NCBI GenBank assembly: GCA_944472135.2
Contig: OX235270.1
Location: forward strand, 80,237,168-80,301,167
Source: Trichobilharzia regenti
Taxonomy: Eukaryota > Platyhelminthes > Trematoda > Strigeidida > Schistosomatidae
DNA: 64,000 nt
Reading direction: 5' to 3'
The notes below the pieces were generated by a model, which saw nothing but the letters and a program-made list of their open reading frames with translations, ran no database searches and had not been told where the DNA came from. This document shows, in pieces, positions 11,461 to 26,000 of the stretch. Positions within the stretch are counted from its first letter, which is position 1. Each line of letters opens with the position of its first letter. The position numbers were made by a program, and so were the translations under genes.

Positions 11461-12571
11461 ACAGAATGGAAACCAGGTTTAGCTAACTACATGTAAACAC
11501 TTTATAAACAAAAAAGACAGTTTTACTAGATTCATCTTGTCCTATTTTTCTTATTGGTATATAATAATATCAATTTACGACATTTCTCTTTCATTCACTT
11601 GCTTTACAAGGTAATAAAATTTTATTAGATTTCAAATTTCTCCGTAGACGAGTATATCCTTTTAAATAATGAATAATGGAGTCCGAATACAAAGTTCATT
11701 TCTATGTGCTTGAATATAAGCTGTATTTAATAGACCAATGTTTATTATTATAATCAGCTATGTGGAATACGATTTACGGTGGAAACCGAATGTGAGGAAG
11801 TTGGACATCTGAGCAAATGAGCTGCAACGAATTCTTTTAGCTAAACATTCACTGAGTTAACTAATTCTTCATCTAGTTAAAGATGTATGTTTTAGAAATT
11901 TTGTAAACATCACTATATCAGAAAAACAGAGTTTTCAGTGGATTACCCTTAAATGTGTTTGCCATGTCTAGGGTGTTAATATTCAGTTAGTTTTTAGAGA
12001 CGAATGATAAATACAGTTCCTTTGGCTTTGCTCTTCACAGTCATTTAAAGGCTTCAAATTTGCACCTCTGAAAAGTATAGCGATGAAGTAGATCTTGAAC
12101 ACTGCAAAAAGCCACTTCTATAGTGACAGGAACCCGCATAAAGATACAACGGGTTAATAGGCGTATTAGTTTACCAGTCGAGTTTATTACCGTTATAACA
12201 ATTAGCGGCGCAGATATAACATACTGTCTCATGAACCCATTTCGAATCCTAATACTTTTGCAAATGGTTACAATAAACAACTGAACACTCCAAAGATTAA
12301 TACCGTCTGTTAGGCTAAACTGCTTCACAGTTTCACTTTCATAAACCTATTAACAACTGAAAAACTAGAAGCATGGAATTTAGTAGAGATTGTGTCTTGG
12401 AGGTTGTTTGCATCTTGCTTCGAGAAGTGTTCATTTTTAAAAGGATGTTATTCTCCACTTGTTTTTTACTCAGTCTTATATCCTAAAACTCGTGTAGTGA
12501 ACACTCAACATATAAAGTTTGCTTCTGTCTAAATTCACAAACTAGGAGAAGGTATCATGCTTACTAGTATT
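11461..12571. other. AT-rich intergenic DNA
   Basis: No gene or repeat recognised; the 95-codon open frame at 12328-12041 shows no family motif. Confidence 0.5.
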
Positions 12572-12765
12572 TTATTTTTTAAATTTTTTTGATTGTAGCT
12601 TGATTCCACACCGTATTTTTGGTACAGGCATGGAGTTTTCAGCATGTGATATCGGTAGCCCAAATTTTGCAGGCCGACCATTGATATCAGGTGTTCGTCG
12701 GCAGGGGATCGAACCCCGGACCATATGCATAGTTGGCGAGAGTCCTAACCGCTATACCTCCGACT
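12572..12765 (-). mobile_element. tRNA-derived SINE family 2
   Basis: Minus strand: a tRNA-like head with an A box in tatagcggttagg, a B box in ggttcgatcccc, then the body gatatc...ctgaaaactccatgcc and ttggtaccaaaaatacggtg-type sequence, ending in an A-rich tail. Related copies lie at 42188-42365 and 63306-63491, all on the minus strand. Confidence 0.75.
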
Positions 12766-13236
12766 ATCGTGACCTGAATTTTCTATAGTTCTGGGCAGGA
12801 GTAACAATATGTAGACTCAAATTAATCTACTTTAACGACAGACATTTGAAAGCGCGAAGAAATGCATCCTCATCACTAATCTGAATGTTAATTAGCTGTA
12901 CTCAAGAATTTGCACAAAACCAAAGGCGAACAGTACAGGTAATGGCTAAACTGAGATGAAGCAACTACCTGTCTGTAGCTAAAGTTTTCTACACATTCAC
13001 TCGTCTGTTCTTTCAATATCGAGAAAGTACGATAATCAACTGCAAACACACGGCCGATTGAAACATAACAGCAATTGAACAAATTACAGATATCACCATA
13101 TCAGATAACATATATTATGCTTAAGAGAGTTAATTAATTAAATGGTAAATCTATGAATACATATCATGTTTTGTTCAAAACATTATAAAAAGAATAAAAC
13201 TCTATTCGAAGTTACTTCGCCTCAGGCCTGTATTCT
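12766..13236. other. innexin 3' flank
   Basis: AT-rich; no further gene seen. Confidence 0.4.
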
Positions 13237-13242
13237 TTTATT
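13237..13242 (-). promoter_or_regulatory. poly(A) signal AATAAA after innexin stop
   Basis: A canonical AATAAA lies on the minus strand 19 bp after the innexin stop codon. It would give a very short 3' UTR; other A-rich hexamers further down (around 13195-13200) could be used instead. Confidence 0.4.
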
Positions 13243-13261
13243 GAAAATGAGCGTAGGGAAT

Positions 13262-14024
13262 TTAAACAAGATTCTTCGGTTGATTTAAAGCTCCTGAGTT
13301 ATTCGATGAATTTTGATCGGAATGTAAATAATGATCATAATGATCTTGAAATGAATTTCTTGAACTGTATGTGGAGTGTGATCGTGAAGTTTGTGAGTGC
13401 TGGTTCATCATTTGCCTTGCTGAATTAGAAACATTCAATGTTCTTGCCCTTACGATATGATCTGATTCACTATAAGAAGATGTTGATACAATCGATCCTT
13501 CGATGTGTTTATTTTTATCCATTCTTTCTGGAATCGGGGGAGACTGAACAATCTGAGAAAGATGTTTATCACTAGTCAAATCAACACACTGTGTTCTTTC
13601 TGCACCTGATGCTGTTGCTTTTGTCGCTATCACTGTTGTGTGTGGATACTTTGACGTATTATTTAAAAGTCTGTAGTGATTCCAGATAAGACGTGCAATT
13701 TTAGCGGCAATATGTCGACCAGTATTCAGTGCAATTAGGCGAAGAACGAACACACCATCTTGTCCTAAAACATGTTCAGTGAAAAATGACGAAGCTTTTT
13801 TATCTGTTAACGATAGAGTTTCGTTGTTATTATTATTGTTATTATCAGAGAATAAAGAATGAGTGGTGTGTAATGGCGACTGTCGACCTTCTGACTGACA
13901 CTCTGAGTTCTGTGTAGTATTCGAGGTTTTCGAGGAATGATTTGTTTTGTCATCAGCGGTATTCTCAGATTTATTAAACAATAAATTTCTAACAAAATTT
14001 GTTCTGCTTGATTGAAATGTTGAC
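13262..14024 (-). CDS. innexin exon 5 (C-terminal tail and stop)
   Basis: The acceptor is TTTTTTCCTTAG at 14025. The exon encodes the cytoplasmic tail: STFQSSRTNFVRNLLF, a Ser/Thr/Asn-rich low-complexity segment with seven Asn in a row, and then the conserved LGQDGVFVLRLIALNTG innexin block. After that comes a Ser/His/Asn-rich extension of about 150 residues, ending in QPKNLV and TAA at 13264-13262. The low-complexity insert between TM4 and the LGQDG block is unusually long. Confidence 0.9.
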
Positions 14025-17000
14025 CTAAGGAAAAAAGAAAACAGCATGTGCAAAATACATTACTGAGAAGTTGAAGGATTAGCAATATTTCAAAATAACT
14101 CTCCCGACGAGTCTACGTCAGTTAGAAGACTATCAGAAATTACTTAACACTTAAAAACTGCTGCTTATTACACATGACAATACTTTCCTTACAGGTGATC
14201 CGCACTTGTCTTAACAAGCACTAACTTACCTATGCCCCGGGGCAAACGGAGGTAGAAATAACTTCATTTGTATACGAAGATTAGGTTCGTTCTCTCAAAT
14301 TCCCATATCCTCGGCTATGTGTAAAAAATGATTTCGAAAGGTTGTATGGGACGCTACAAATAACCATGAAGGGGCTTTTTCTTTCCCCTTGATGAGATCT
14401 CTCAATCAAATGAGATAAGATACAGCTACCTGTGGACTTTGTTTAGCCTTTTGCAAACCATGAAGGAAGATGCTGAGCAATGTGTCTGTTAAGCTGTTTA
14501 GTTGTTCGCCTTATACTGCTTCCTCTACAGGGCCAGATAAACTTGTAAATTCATATAGAAAAGGCAGAGCTAGGTAGCTTATCTTTCTCTTGAACAATCA
14601 CAAGCGGCTGGCTGAAAAATGACAAACAAAGAAACTTCCCACCTTTTCTTATTCTTAACTTCTCTCTTATTTTATGACGTTTGTTTAAGCTTCAATGATC
14701 TATCCACTTCATCTTTAGTGATACGTAAATTTTAATTTTATAAGATTTCATCTTATTTTAGTGATTGGATTGTTTACATTCTCATGCCATTTTCATTGTT
14801 CTTGTCACCACGTAAGTCAACTGCTTGTACTTTTGTTTTCATTGACCTAATTATCATCTTTATTACTGCTGTTGTTATAATCGCCGTTATTATTAACGTG
14901 TTTTAAACAATGACGTAGTAAGTGCCCTCACAATGATCATCTTAAACAATCTACAGTCACACTACACTTACCTACAGCACCAACGTAGGAAGCTATGTAT
15001 GTTCATTAGAGTTAAACCAGTGAACCAAAACCATAGGAAGATGAAAATTTTCTCATTGAACATATTGATTCCTAATACACATTGCAGAGTGTATCGATGA
15101 TAATTACTACCCATTTTTCGCATATCCAAATCACAGAAAGTAACACGAGGAAAATTTCCACTCTGATACCAATGTGTACCAGCTATTAGATCAGCTAACA
15201 CTTGTGGTCCGAAAAAAATTGTTGTCTGACCTAAAAACCTATTAGAAAATAAAATCATATTTAAGTTGTTCTGTATTAATAATGCTAACCTGGAAGTTTA
15301 TTTTTTCATGGAACGAATCAATGATTATACCAAACAATCTATTAAACGATGTAACTGAAACAGTTTCATCTCCTTTTGTAAATATTCGGTTAGATATTCG
15401 TCTTCCGAGTATGAGTTTTGCCCTTTGTATCTTTTCTAGTGAAAAATATTATAGATAAATCTGAGGTTGACGCCAAACAATCCACAAATATAGGTCTAAG
15501 ATAATGGACACAACTAAAGAATACAATAAGTATTCTTTACCAGACCTTTAAAAACTGTGAAAATTCTGAAACAAAACTTAACAGTTTTATGAAATGATGG
15601 TGGGTAATATTATGTCCAATGAATATCAGTCCAGAAAGGTAATTGAATAGCATCCCACCTAGTGTTTCTTGATTCCGGCTTATCCTAAATTTTTGAGCTA
15701 ATAAATAGCTTGGTTTCTATTATTTCAAAATAGCTTGGTTGCAAATAAATAACCACCGAATCACGAAATAATGCCTTTTTTCTAAAAGTCAGACTTAAAT
15801 AGGCAGTATAGCTGTGTTTCATTAAGGTTTTGCATAGCCTAAATGTATCATGTATGTGAAAGTGCATACAGAGGTTCTAATATTATCTCTCTTACATCCA
15901 TTCACCGTTATCTCTTCAGACAAAGAGGAAAATCGGTAATTTTACAATTTTATGAGAATACACTAGCTTTCTAAGTTACCTCACCCTTAACTCTAGTTTT
16001 ACTCTCGAAGCTAAATGACCATAAACCTTAGCTCACATAATGTTTAAAGATATCTTAGAATAACCGACCACTTTTTATTGGTTAGTTAAGAGTTTACAGG
16101 ACGAAACCACACACAGTTTATCAAGATGGGATCTTTTTTCATAAAAAATAATCTAATGCTCTATGACAGAACCTACATTTTAGCAATAGTCAAATGGATA
16201 GAAACTCATGGTAGTATAAAAGGCTTCTTGAAAATAGGAGAAATCAGATCTACAACTTCTCATAAAGAATAATCTTCCTAGTGCTGCAGTATTTGAAGGA
16301 AGGAATAGTCTTCCATATACTAATAGTATTTTTTTAAAACAGTTAGGCTACTACGACTACTTTGGACAGATAAGCCCTACACATTTCAGAAATCTCCTTA
16401 AGGTTTCTCATTTGACGTAAAATAGCTGATAATCATTGCTGAGCATTTGAATTGTAGTAAACCGCCGAAACTGTAGCAGCAGTTGTGCTGAAAACTGGGT
16501 GGGCTATAGCACAACATATTCATGAATATTGAACAACATCTAATTTCACTGTGTGAAAATCAGGGAATTGGCTAGCTGTTGGCCAATACTCTGATAGACT
16601 TCATTCAGATTAAGTTTTGTTTTGAAAAGTGTAACAGAGAATCTTGATAAATAAAATGTAGACAGACTGATTATTCGCCAGCAAGTGAATTTAGACACAA
16701 TTAGACAATCCACCCGAATGAAGAGTAGTTCTTGGACCTATCCAAATTTGTCTTCTATTTAAATTGCATCGTGAAATGTGGAATAAACAGTCACGGAAGA
16801 ATAAAGGGTCTCAAAGTAAGATAAAATACATTGGAGGCGTCTACATCGTTTATGTAGTCTTCCGCTTTAGTTTCTCTAAAGTTCACTCATATATTTTATT
16901 AAAACAAAAAAGTAGGTGATTAATTCATGTGACTTGATCAAGAGTCGTCGTAAACTGCATGCTTTTATTAAGAATAATACTGAATTGTGTATCAATCTGC

Positions 17001-20000
17001 TACAGACAACCCCATAAAAAGAAACTACAGAAGTGATTAAGAGTGCAAAGAATGGCAATAAAAGGCTAAAAAACGTTGAATGTCATCAAAACCGGAAAGG
17101 ACAATGTCAAATGGATTTATTCTTTGTTAATGGGTAAACAATAGACTACAAGTAAGGAACCACCTACTAGGTCTAGTAAATGCTCAACTGATTTCAAAAA
17201 CTTAAGTACTACTTTCGTTAGAGTCTGTAAAATAAAAATTTAACAACCAAATTTCAACATTATGGAAACTACTAACATTTCTATGGTTAAACAAATTGAA
17301 AATGTTAACGAATTCCCCACAAGGCAAATAGTCACTTTACTAACTACATTTTCCACATTAAATGTTTTGAACAGCTAAGACTGTTTTAAGTCGTCTAACT
17401 GTGATGTTCCTTAGAAAATAAATAGTCTCTGACATAAATTGCCATTTGGGACACAGAATTGTTATGAACCAACAAAATGTACTAGAATGAAACAGTGAAT
17501 AGCTATTTAGCCTCTACTTAAAACAATTTAACAGTAAGCATATCCAAAAGCTAGGTAGAGCTGAGACAAAGTGTTGTTCGTTTCAGTAAACATGTTATTA
17601 TCCACTCACTGAGCTGCAGTTCATTAAAAATGTTTTCATATCTTATTAAATTGAGATAGAATAAAACCATCGTCGTCGTTTTAACATGACTCCCTCAGTC
17701 GATGTCTGACTTTGACCATAAGTACTGGTAATTTGAAATGTTTTTTTAAAGTAACCAAAGTAGATGGTAGAAAATAGTTGAACAGGGTAACCTTTTTATA
17801 GGTTCTAACAAAGTCTCACAGTTCCTCAATGAAGACTTTAGTGTTAATCCGATTTTGGTAAATGAATTCATCGGAATGACCGTATATCAAGCTATTTAGC
17901 AAACCATTCACCACTTGAAGCCCAGGTTTGACACGTAATGAATGTTCTGGCTAGGGATAATTAAGACTTTACGAAAATAGTACCTACGGCGCTGAAAAAC
18001 TTAAAATAAGAACAACAAACCCTCTTCTACAGACTTTCTACGACGAAAATCAGGACATCTGTACAAATATCCATTAACAGAAGCCACATATCTCTATCAA
18101 GTCATTACGCTAATACATCGAAAAGTTTTATTTACTAGGTGCTTCGCTGATTGCTTGTTAAAATTCATTTTTATAGTCATTCACTTGGGTCTCTATAGTT
18201 TACAGCAATCGTTGTAATTCCTTTCATGTGACAAAGGTCTACATAAATAACACTTTTCAACTAGGAAACTAGATCTGCTTAAGATTGAGTGTAATTCCTG
18301 ACAGGCATATCAGATTCTGGTACGTTCATTTATTAGTGCACCTTTACATTAAATATATACATATCTTACCTTGCCAATAAAAATAGCTGTCCCGTTGAAT
18401 TAAAGACATATAGTGCCTTAACAATCAAATACAGACCAGTGAGATAGCTACTGGATTGTGGTGAGCAAGGTCGTGGGCCGGGAATGCGTGATCTATGGGT
18501 GATTGTAAGCGGAAGAATCGAATACCATGAATTATTGTCTAAAGAGAGGAATGGATTAAAAAAATGCGTGCTTCTTTACCTTTATTCAACCACTGCTCAT
18601 TTGTACTACCTAGGCTAGATATAGACGTCTGAACAACTGAAACAGAACTATTATTCTTGCGAGTACGCTTTCTTCTATGTCGAATAATGAGAGCATCTTC
18701 CAAATGACGTACGACATATTCAAGATGGTTTACACTGGAATGCATTGTCTCCTCAAGATCACCTGCTTTACTGGCTAAGTCCATTACTGTCCACAACTAT
18801 ACAAATAAGAAAAATAAGGAGAAACATTGTCACATACAGTTATCTTATTCTGAACAATACGATCTTATTTTTTAATGTACTAGTATTAACGTAACAGCTT
18901 CATAATTTTGTAATTAATGGATCCGAAAAACAATTAAACATCATTTCGCGAACAGTACTGTCTTCAGTTAGCTTAAGAACGATGTACATAGCCTTGCATT
19001 TAAACCTTTTTAAGTAATGACGGCGAATTTGTCGCACGAATGATGTAAATATGGCAGTTATAACGACGATAATAATAATAAAAATAATAATGATAATAAA
19101 GTGAACGATAACAAAAGTTGAAGCGGGTGACACAAAAAGGTGATAAGAATAACGAAAATGGCATGATGGTGTGAACCTTTCAGTAATATTTCATGCCTTT
19201 GGAGTGTGCAAAAGTTCATTTGTCAGAATAACAAAAAAACTTCTCAAATTGGAAAATCGCTAGTAATGTACTTCCATAGGAGTTTTCACAGCTTTTCTGC
19301 ATCATAACTCTTGTTCTGTCAGTATGTCTTTTGAGTTGAAATAATTTTTAATATTATATATTTACATTTATAATAACGTGAGCCATTTTAAGTGTTTTAG
19401 TATCTGAAGAAAGCTGTGAAGTAAAAAAGTGAGTTGTATTCATCGTCTGAATACCTTCATTTTTGCTTTGTTGAAGAAAAAAATCCTGTGAAAGTTCATC
19501 AACTGGGAACTACCTTTGTGATAAATCTGTTTCTAAATCGAACACATGAAGTTTTAAACTCTAAGCTCATGAAATATTATTGAAATGTTTACATTGTAAT
19601 GTTATCTTCATTATTCTTATTGCTACCGGCTTCAATTGCTTATTATTATAATTGTTGATATTACTGACATATCTGCAATACCTAACACACATTTAATCTA
19701 CAGATTCACCGTTATTGGTCACACGGTTTCGATATACAAAGCTATATATATTAAACTGAAGTCTACGGAAGATCTAAGGGAAGCAATAGTGTTCGCTTAT
19801 TATGTTTTGTAGCTGGAATCAAACAATACTTTGCATTTCGAAGATACGTAGATGGGAGGGAATTCGTAAGTGTTTATAATTAGTGATGCAAATCTAGATA
19901 AAAGCGAACTTCATTCAAAATAACTGATAGATTTCAATGAATTATTAGTGTTACTGATAACCAAAAAGTATTGAGTAAACAATCTGTCGTAGCTTATGAA

Positions 20001-23000
20001 TCTTATTGATTATGTACTCGTCACTTCATGAGAAATCAAAACTAGACTTTAGAATCTTCAACAATAGGAGTGTGCATTCATTCAGGTTAGCTGTTCAACA
20101 TGTATTTGTCGTTTACATTAGACTACAGTTTTTCCATATCATACATTAACAGAGGTTAGAAAATAAGAGGCAATGATTTCTAGATGAGTGACTGGGCAGT
20201 AATCCAGTAGCAGTAAAAATCAAAGGTTTTAGTTTTGATTCTCAGCTTAATCGTCTGTGGGCACTAACAAATAATTGGATTTCACAGAGTGAGATAAGTT
20301 AACTTCTCTTTATTTCGTAGGTTTTCATAGTGGCACAGTTTCATGAAAAAACGACCTAGAAGATTTACATAAGCCGAAAACAAAGTATATTTAGTCAGAA
20401 GTCAAAAAGTAACTAAAAAACGGCTAGAAAGCGAACGACTGAATATTTGTTTCTTTTCGTTTTTGGTTAAACTCTTAAACAGTAGATCTCTCTATGCAGT
20501 TTCAACCAAGATCCAGTCTATGATTGTAAATAATCATTCATTAGTTTTATTGTTGACATCATTTCATAATCGAAGCAACTTCAGAACTGTTCACTGCTTC
20601 ACAAGGCGTACACTGAAATTCAACGTGTTAAGGTCTGATATTAAGCATTTAGTTTAGACAGTTCTGCTTTAGTTTAATCAATAAAGAATACACAACACGA
20701 CGTATTTCATAACTAGCCGATTAAAATTTGCCGCAGATGTGTAGTCGGAAGAATTTAATTGTTTCCCAATGAATAAAAAAAGTTGTCTCCTAAGTGATAT
20801 AAAGGTAAGACTGGTGATTTATTTTTCCCTGAAATAAAAATCTGTCGTCATCAATCATTTCTATTAAAGTGGAGAAAAGATTCACGTGGGAAATTAGGTG
20901 GATACTTCTGCTTTCACTGCTTTATTTTAATTGTGATCAGTCGAAATATGAATTGAATAAGTAAAAATGAATAAACTAAGCAATACTTCTAATGGTTGAA
21001 ATGCTAGACAAACAATCTATGAGATGTAGCATTCTTATTCAGCGTTTTCATTCTGTTCGTCAGCGCCAATCTTTTTCATCCTTGTGAACAATAAAAGCTT
21101 GTTAGCCCTTTTCTTCTACACTCCTTGTACACATAATAAAAAGCTGTTTCTAAGTATTAGGATGCAAGGGAAGGATAATGTTTGAGTGCTGACAGTTACT
21201 TCAACTGCTGACTTATGTTTTTGCGGATATATCGTAAAGCAAATTCTGATCATGACGTGTAATCAAAGTGATCTTGGTAGGAGGAACGTTTATGTCTTCC
21301 AAAGAGGAGATTTATTGCTGACTGAAGTTATACTGATGTACTTTCTACTGGAGGTAAGTTAAATCTATTTGAACAACCTGTATGGGACTGATTGACCGCC
21401 ACCCCCCATTCATCAAGAACCACTATTGATGAGTATTTCCTTGTTCAGAACTCCTCTAAAGCATGCATTTCAAAACTGTGTATTTGGCATCAACGTGGAA
21501 ATATACGGTTTTTAGCGGTCTCATTACCACTCACTTATCAATCTGAAATTCAATGGCTTCTATTTCTCAAAAGCATCATAAAATAATGAGTAACTATTCC
21601 TCCCCTCCCGCATTAGACTCAACTACTTTTGTACTATATTACCTACTTCAGATGCACAGTTAACACTTTCGAAGCATAAATGCATGACAGTATATACAGC
21701 TAGTCGATTCTATGAGTAATTAGAAACCAATCATAGCTACTGTTAGTCCTTGTTGGCCAGATCAAATGGATGTAAACACCAAATGCCCTTTTCACTCGTT
21801 TGCGGCGATGTATCCGTGTTGACTCAGCTTTGAGAGCCCAGTCACTTCAAACCACCTGAATTCTGAATAGCTACTTAGGCGGACTGGTAATAAATTAAAT
21901 CAAATTCTCAGTTTGCTAGTTAATTGGCGATTTGCAATTTACACAGTCTGGAGCTGAAATTTAATCACTGTTCCCTTTCGAAACCATCATTAATTTGATC
22001 AATTCACGTAAAATTTCATCTCTAACATTTTAGAGTGAAAATCGGAAATCAGTTTGCAAATTGCGAACTCTGTTTAAAATTTCCCAGCATTTGTCTTCAT
22101 ATCACGCACCACATAAAGCAAAAGTATCTGTTTTACTGACATTTCGTGGCAAATATTAAGTAATAAATAAGTTGGTATTAACTTTTGAGTGTAAAATAGT
22201 CTGCTTTGAACATTTTCCAGTAACAAATGACAGATACATAACTGAACTTCATCTTCTTAAGCAACAAGGCAGTGCTAGGAAAATGTCGATCACATCGGAA
22301 GTAGATGTTCACGTCAAGTGGAGAAAGGTCATGTGTTATGCTACTACTTTTTTATGTTAAATTTTCCAGGTCACTGATTCCTGCGAAAAACCTACTGATC
22401 AGAAGTAAAAACAACTTATCAATATCAAACTTGTAGATTGAATAATGAGTTCACAACAATAACTGCAACTTTAACCCTAATTAATGACGAACGAAAATTT
22501 CATATGATGATAAATAGAAGTTATGAAGATTGACAACAAGATGATAGACATGTATTTCATGTGTAGAAAGAAAAGTGAAGTTTAAAAACTATATGAAGTC
22601 ATTGTGAAACATTTCGGTTCAGGAAATAACAATGTGCTCAGAAGTGTACACTGATTTTGTTGATGGCAGCGTTTCCTATAATACTACATAGAATGCAACC
22701 ACCAGTTTCATATAAATTTCGTCTGTTGACAATTTAAACCCAGCGCCCATTTAAAAAATGAATAAATAAAAAATATGTGTAACTGGTTGAATTTCGAGAA
22801 AATTATTTTTAGCGAATCAGAAAGTTTACAAGCAAATGTTTGACTGAAATTATAATCGAATGGAGGATTTCATCATGAGCTGACATCAGTTAGAGAACCA
22901 CTGAAACCCTCCATCCAAACAAAATCAATACAAAGCCAATACTTGAAAATATAATCATTGACTTATCTCACTGAACAACTAAAGTTAATAAATTTTCTAC

Positions 23001-26000
23001 AGTTGGTTTGTAAGGATTAGATTTGCTTGTTACGAGTTGATCACGGGTCGATATCAGTTAGAGAACCACTGAAAACCAGCATTGGAGTACTGGACAGCTG
23101 TTTCATCCTTGTTCGGGAATCATCGGCAGTACGCATCCATTGCTAAGGTTCGAACCCAGGACATTCGGTTACAAGGCAAGCTTGTATACCATTCAGCCAC
23201 TGGAAGCCGATTCAGTTACTCATGAATTCTAACTTCTACCAATTCGTGATTTAGCGCGACTCCAGTGGGTGAGTACTGCCTATGATTCCCAAGCTAGGAT
23301 CAAACAACTCTCCAGTAATGCCTAGTTTTCAATCGTTCTTTAACTAATATCAGTCCGTGATCAACTCGTAAAAAGTTAATAAATACTTAGTGAGCTGTTA
23401 TATCTGGGAATAAACAGAGAATTAAAGCGAACTTCAAATCATCTTACATTGAGCTTTAATTAAAATGCACTGTTTGGTTTCATCTGATGATTTGATCTCT
23501 ACAGTTGTTTCCGACATAACTCTGTGTTATGAAAACACATAGTGAATAACGGCAATTAGTCAACCGATAAGAGTTCTCAGTTAATAACTAACTTATTTTA
23601 TCTGAGAATTTACATCTGCGAGTAAATTTATGCAACTCCCATTTCTCATGTATATAATGAAGTGTTTAGTAGCGTTCAGATGAATGAGATTCTTAAAGTA
23701 AACTATCACAAGTCAATTAGTAATTACATAACGTATCTAAAAGACATGAATTTTGAATCAGATAATTTCTGTTTCTGCTGATAATTGAAATGTGTATGAA
23801 ATGCCAATTTTTTCTTTCGCGTATAGAAACACTTTGTTTGTTGAAAAGGAGAAGAGGAGTATTACATTGGGAATAAAAGAAACGCTCACCACAGTAGCTA
23901 AAGAAAACAAAATACGCTTCTCTTGGTATAAATTTCAATAAAAAGTTTTTTTAATGTATCACGTGAGCAGTTGTATTTAGAGGATGGTATACAGAACGGT
24001 ATTTGACTTAAGGACTCGTTTTAAAGTTGGCGTTTAAGCTTTTGTCCAGAGGTACAATTAAATTCACTCAGCGACACCGTCTAGTTCAGAAAAGATAGTA
24101 ACACAATAACAATAATAAAAGCGAAATAGTAATAAAGATGATAACACTCAAAACTAAGAATTCATTTATTTTCACAATGTAGAAATTTCATTTTGGTAAA
24201 GTCTCATAGTGCTATACAATAATATTTACTGATGACTTTTCCAGCATAATTTATTGTGTGAGTAGCTTAATACGATTATGAGCAATGAATTGTGCTCGAA
24301 ATGTCGTCAGTGAATATTACTGTACAACACTGTGAAACCTTACAAAAGTAAAATTCTTAATTAATGGATTTAAACTCTACTACAGTGCTCAAGATCTATT
24401 CTTAAATCAATGACTCATATATTTTTTGGATTTAATGCTTGTTTTTGATAATAATTGGTTTTGAAGAAAACAAGAAGGCTAAATTTACCAGAATAATATG
24501 AGCTTATTTCTATTATTTCGTGGGGTCTTCTCAGCTGGCTAAAAAAGATAATGAGCTTATATTATCCCAGCACATTTTTCGTTTCCGCTTTGTTCAGGTT
24601 TACTAATGAGACTCATGTCTATTGAGGCAATGTTCATCATTATTCATCAGTTGAATACTATTATAAATTCAAAGCGACTGGTAACAACTTACAACCTTAA
24701 GGCAGTTTCCTTTTTTCAGTGTCTACAAGATGTTTCATAATCTAATGGGCTTAAGAGAGTCGGTCAGAATGATATAGCCAATCTGACCCATAACTCAAAC
24801 ACAAACTGGAGTAAACAACGATTAACTGTTCTCATATCCGATAAAATGAACCTATTACCTATATCGTTTCATTACAAAATCACGCATGTTCGTTGATATC
24901 TGGTATATATCTGGACTTGCACCGTTATGAAATTGTGTATTTGTACATTCCCAGGATGAAGAGACAGAATTCTAGAGCTTCTCACTAGTCAGTCAAATGG
25001 CGTGCTTGAAGTAGGGGGGGGGTGTTTGAAGTTGTGTGACTGTCTTCATCCTGAAACTTCCAGCATCATAAAATGGTGATAACTCTAAAAACGGAATATA
25101 TTAACCAAAAGGTTTGTAATGAGCGAAATATCTAGAGATCAGGTTTTCGTGGTGATTTATACAACAGGATTCGAAGTGGGGTACTACAAACCTCCTCCTC
25201 ATCCAGTTTTATTTGTGTAGCTATAACCAAATTTATTCATATTAAGAAAAAACCCTATACCTCTTTATTTATTCTACCCTTATTCTCGTTTCTGCTATCT
25301 CAAAAAGTAAAATTCAGTGAACACCAGGGGTTGAGGTTTATGAAGTTTGTCTCTTCTCATATCTAACTCGGACTGATAATCTTAACCGGTGTTTTTTAAA
25401 CTGAATAAGGTTAACAAATTTTCTCTAATATTCTAGTTAGGCTTACTACTATAAGTTTCATTGTGATCACACATTCCAGTGATGCGTTAGTAGAACTGCA
25501 AGGATCTTTATTGAACAAATATCGATGAACGTCATCCACCTGGTCAAATCATGCATATGCTTTTGATTTGTCAGTGAACTAAAAGGTATGCTTGAAATCT
25601 ATCCAGATAAAATAATGTTTACACTAGAAGAACTGAATCACCCTGAATAGAAAACTATTGTGAAGGGGAATATTCCTTTCTGATTGATCACTATTTAACC
25701 ATTTGATTCACACTAGAAAGCTGAATTCCCAGGAGTTAAATATTGTGTATGTCTAGTTGCATAGCGTTTAATATATGAATCAAGGATTCATGTTACTTCT
25801 GATAAAATTACCAATCAACTACAAAGGAAATACAACAAGCAAAATGAAATGATATGATTAAATAAAAATGTAAGTCACTTGAAACCATTTTTACAATAAA
25901 GAGTTTCTCCAATTTGTTTATTCTATGAAATTGATCTTGCAAATTATTCAGTGAAATTATTTCCGCTTTAGCTGCATGTTATCACCAAATGTACATTGAG

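Noticed and set aside
16876..17058. Hydrophobic 60-codon frame in innexin intron 3, tested as the TM3 exon
   Set aside because: No innexin residues and no matching splice phases; the real TM3 exon is 18370-18538.
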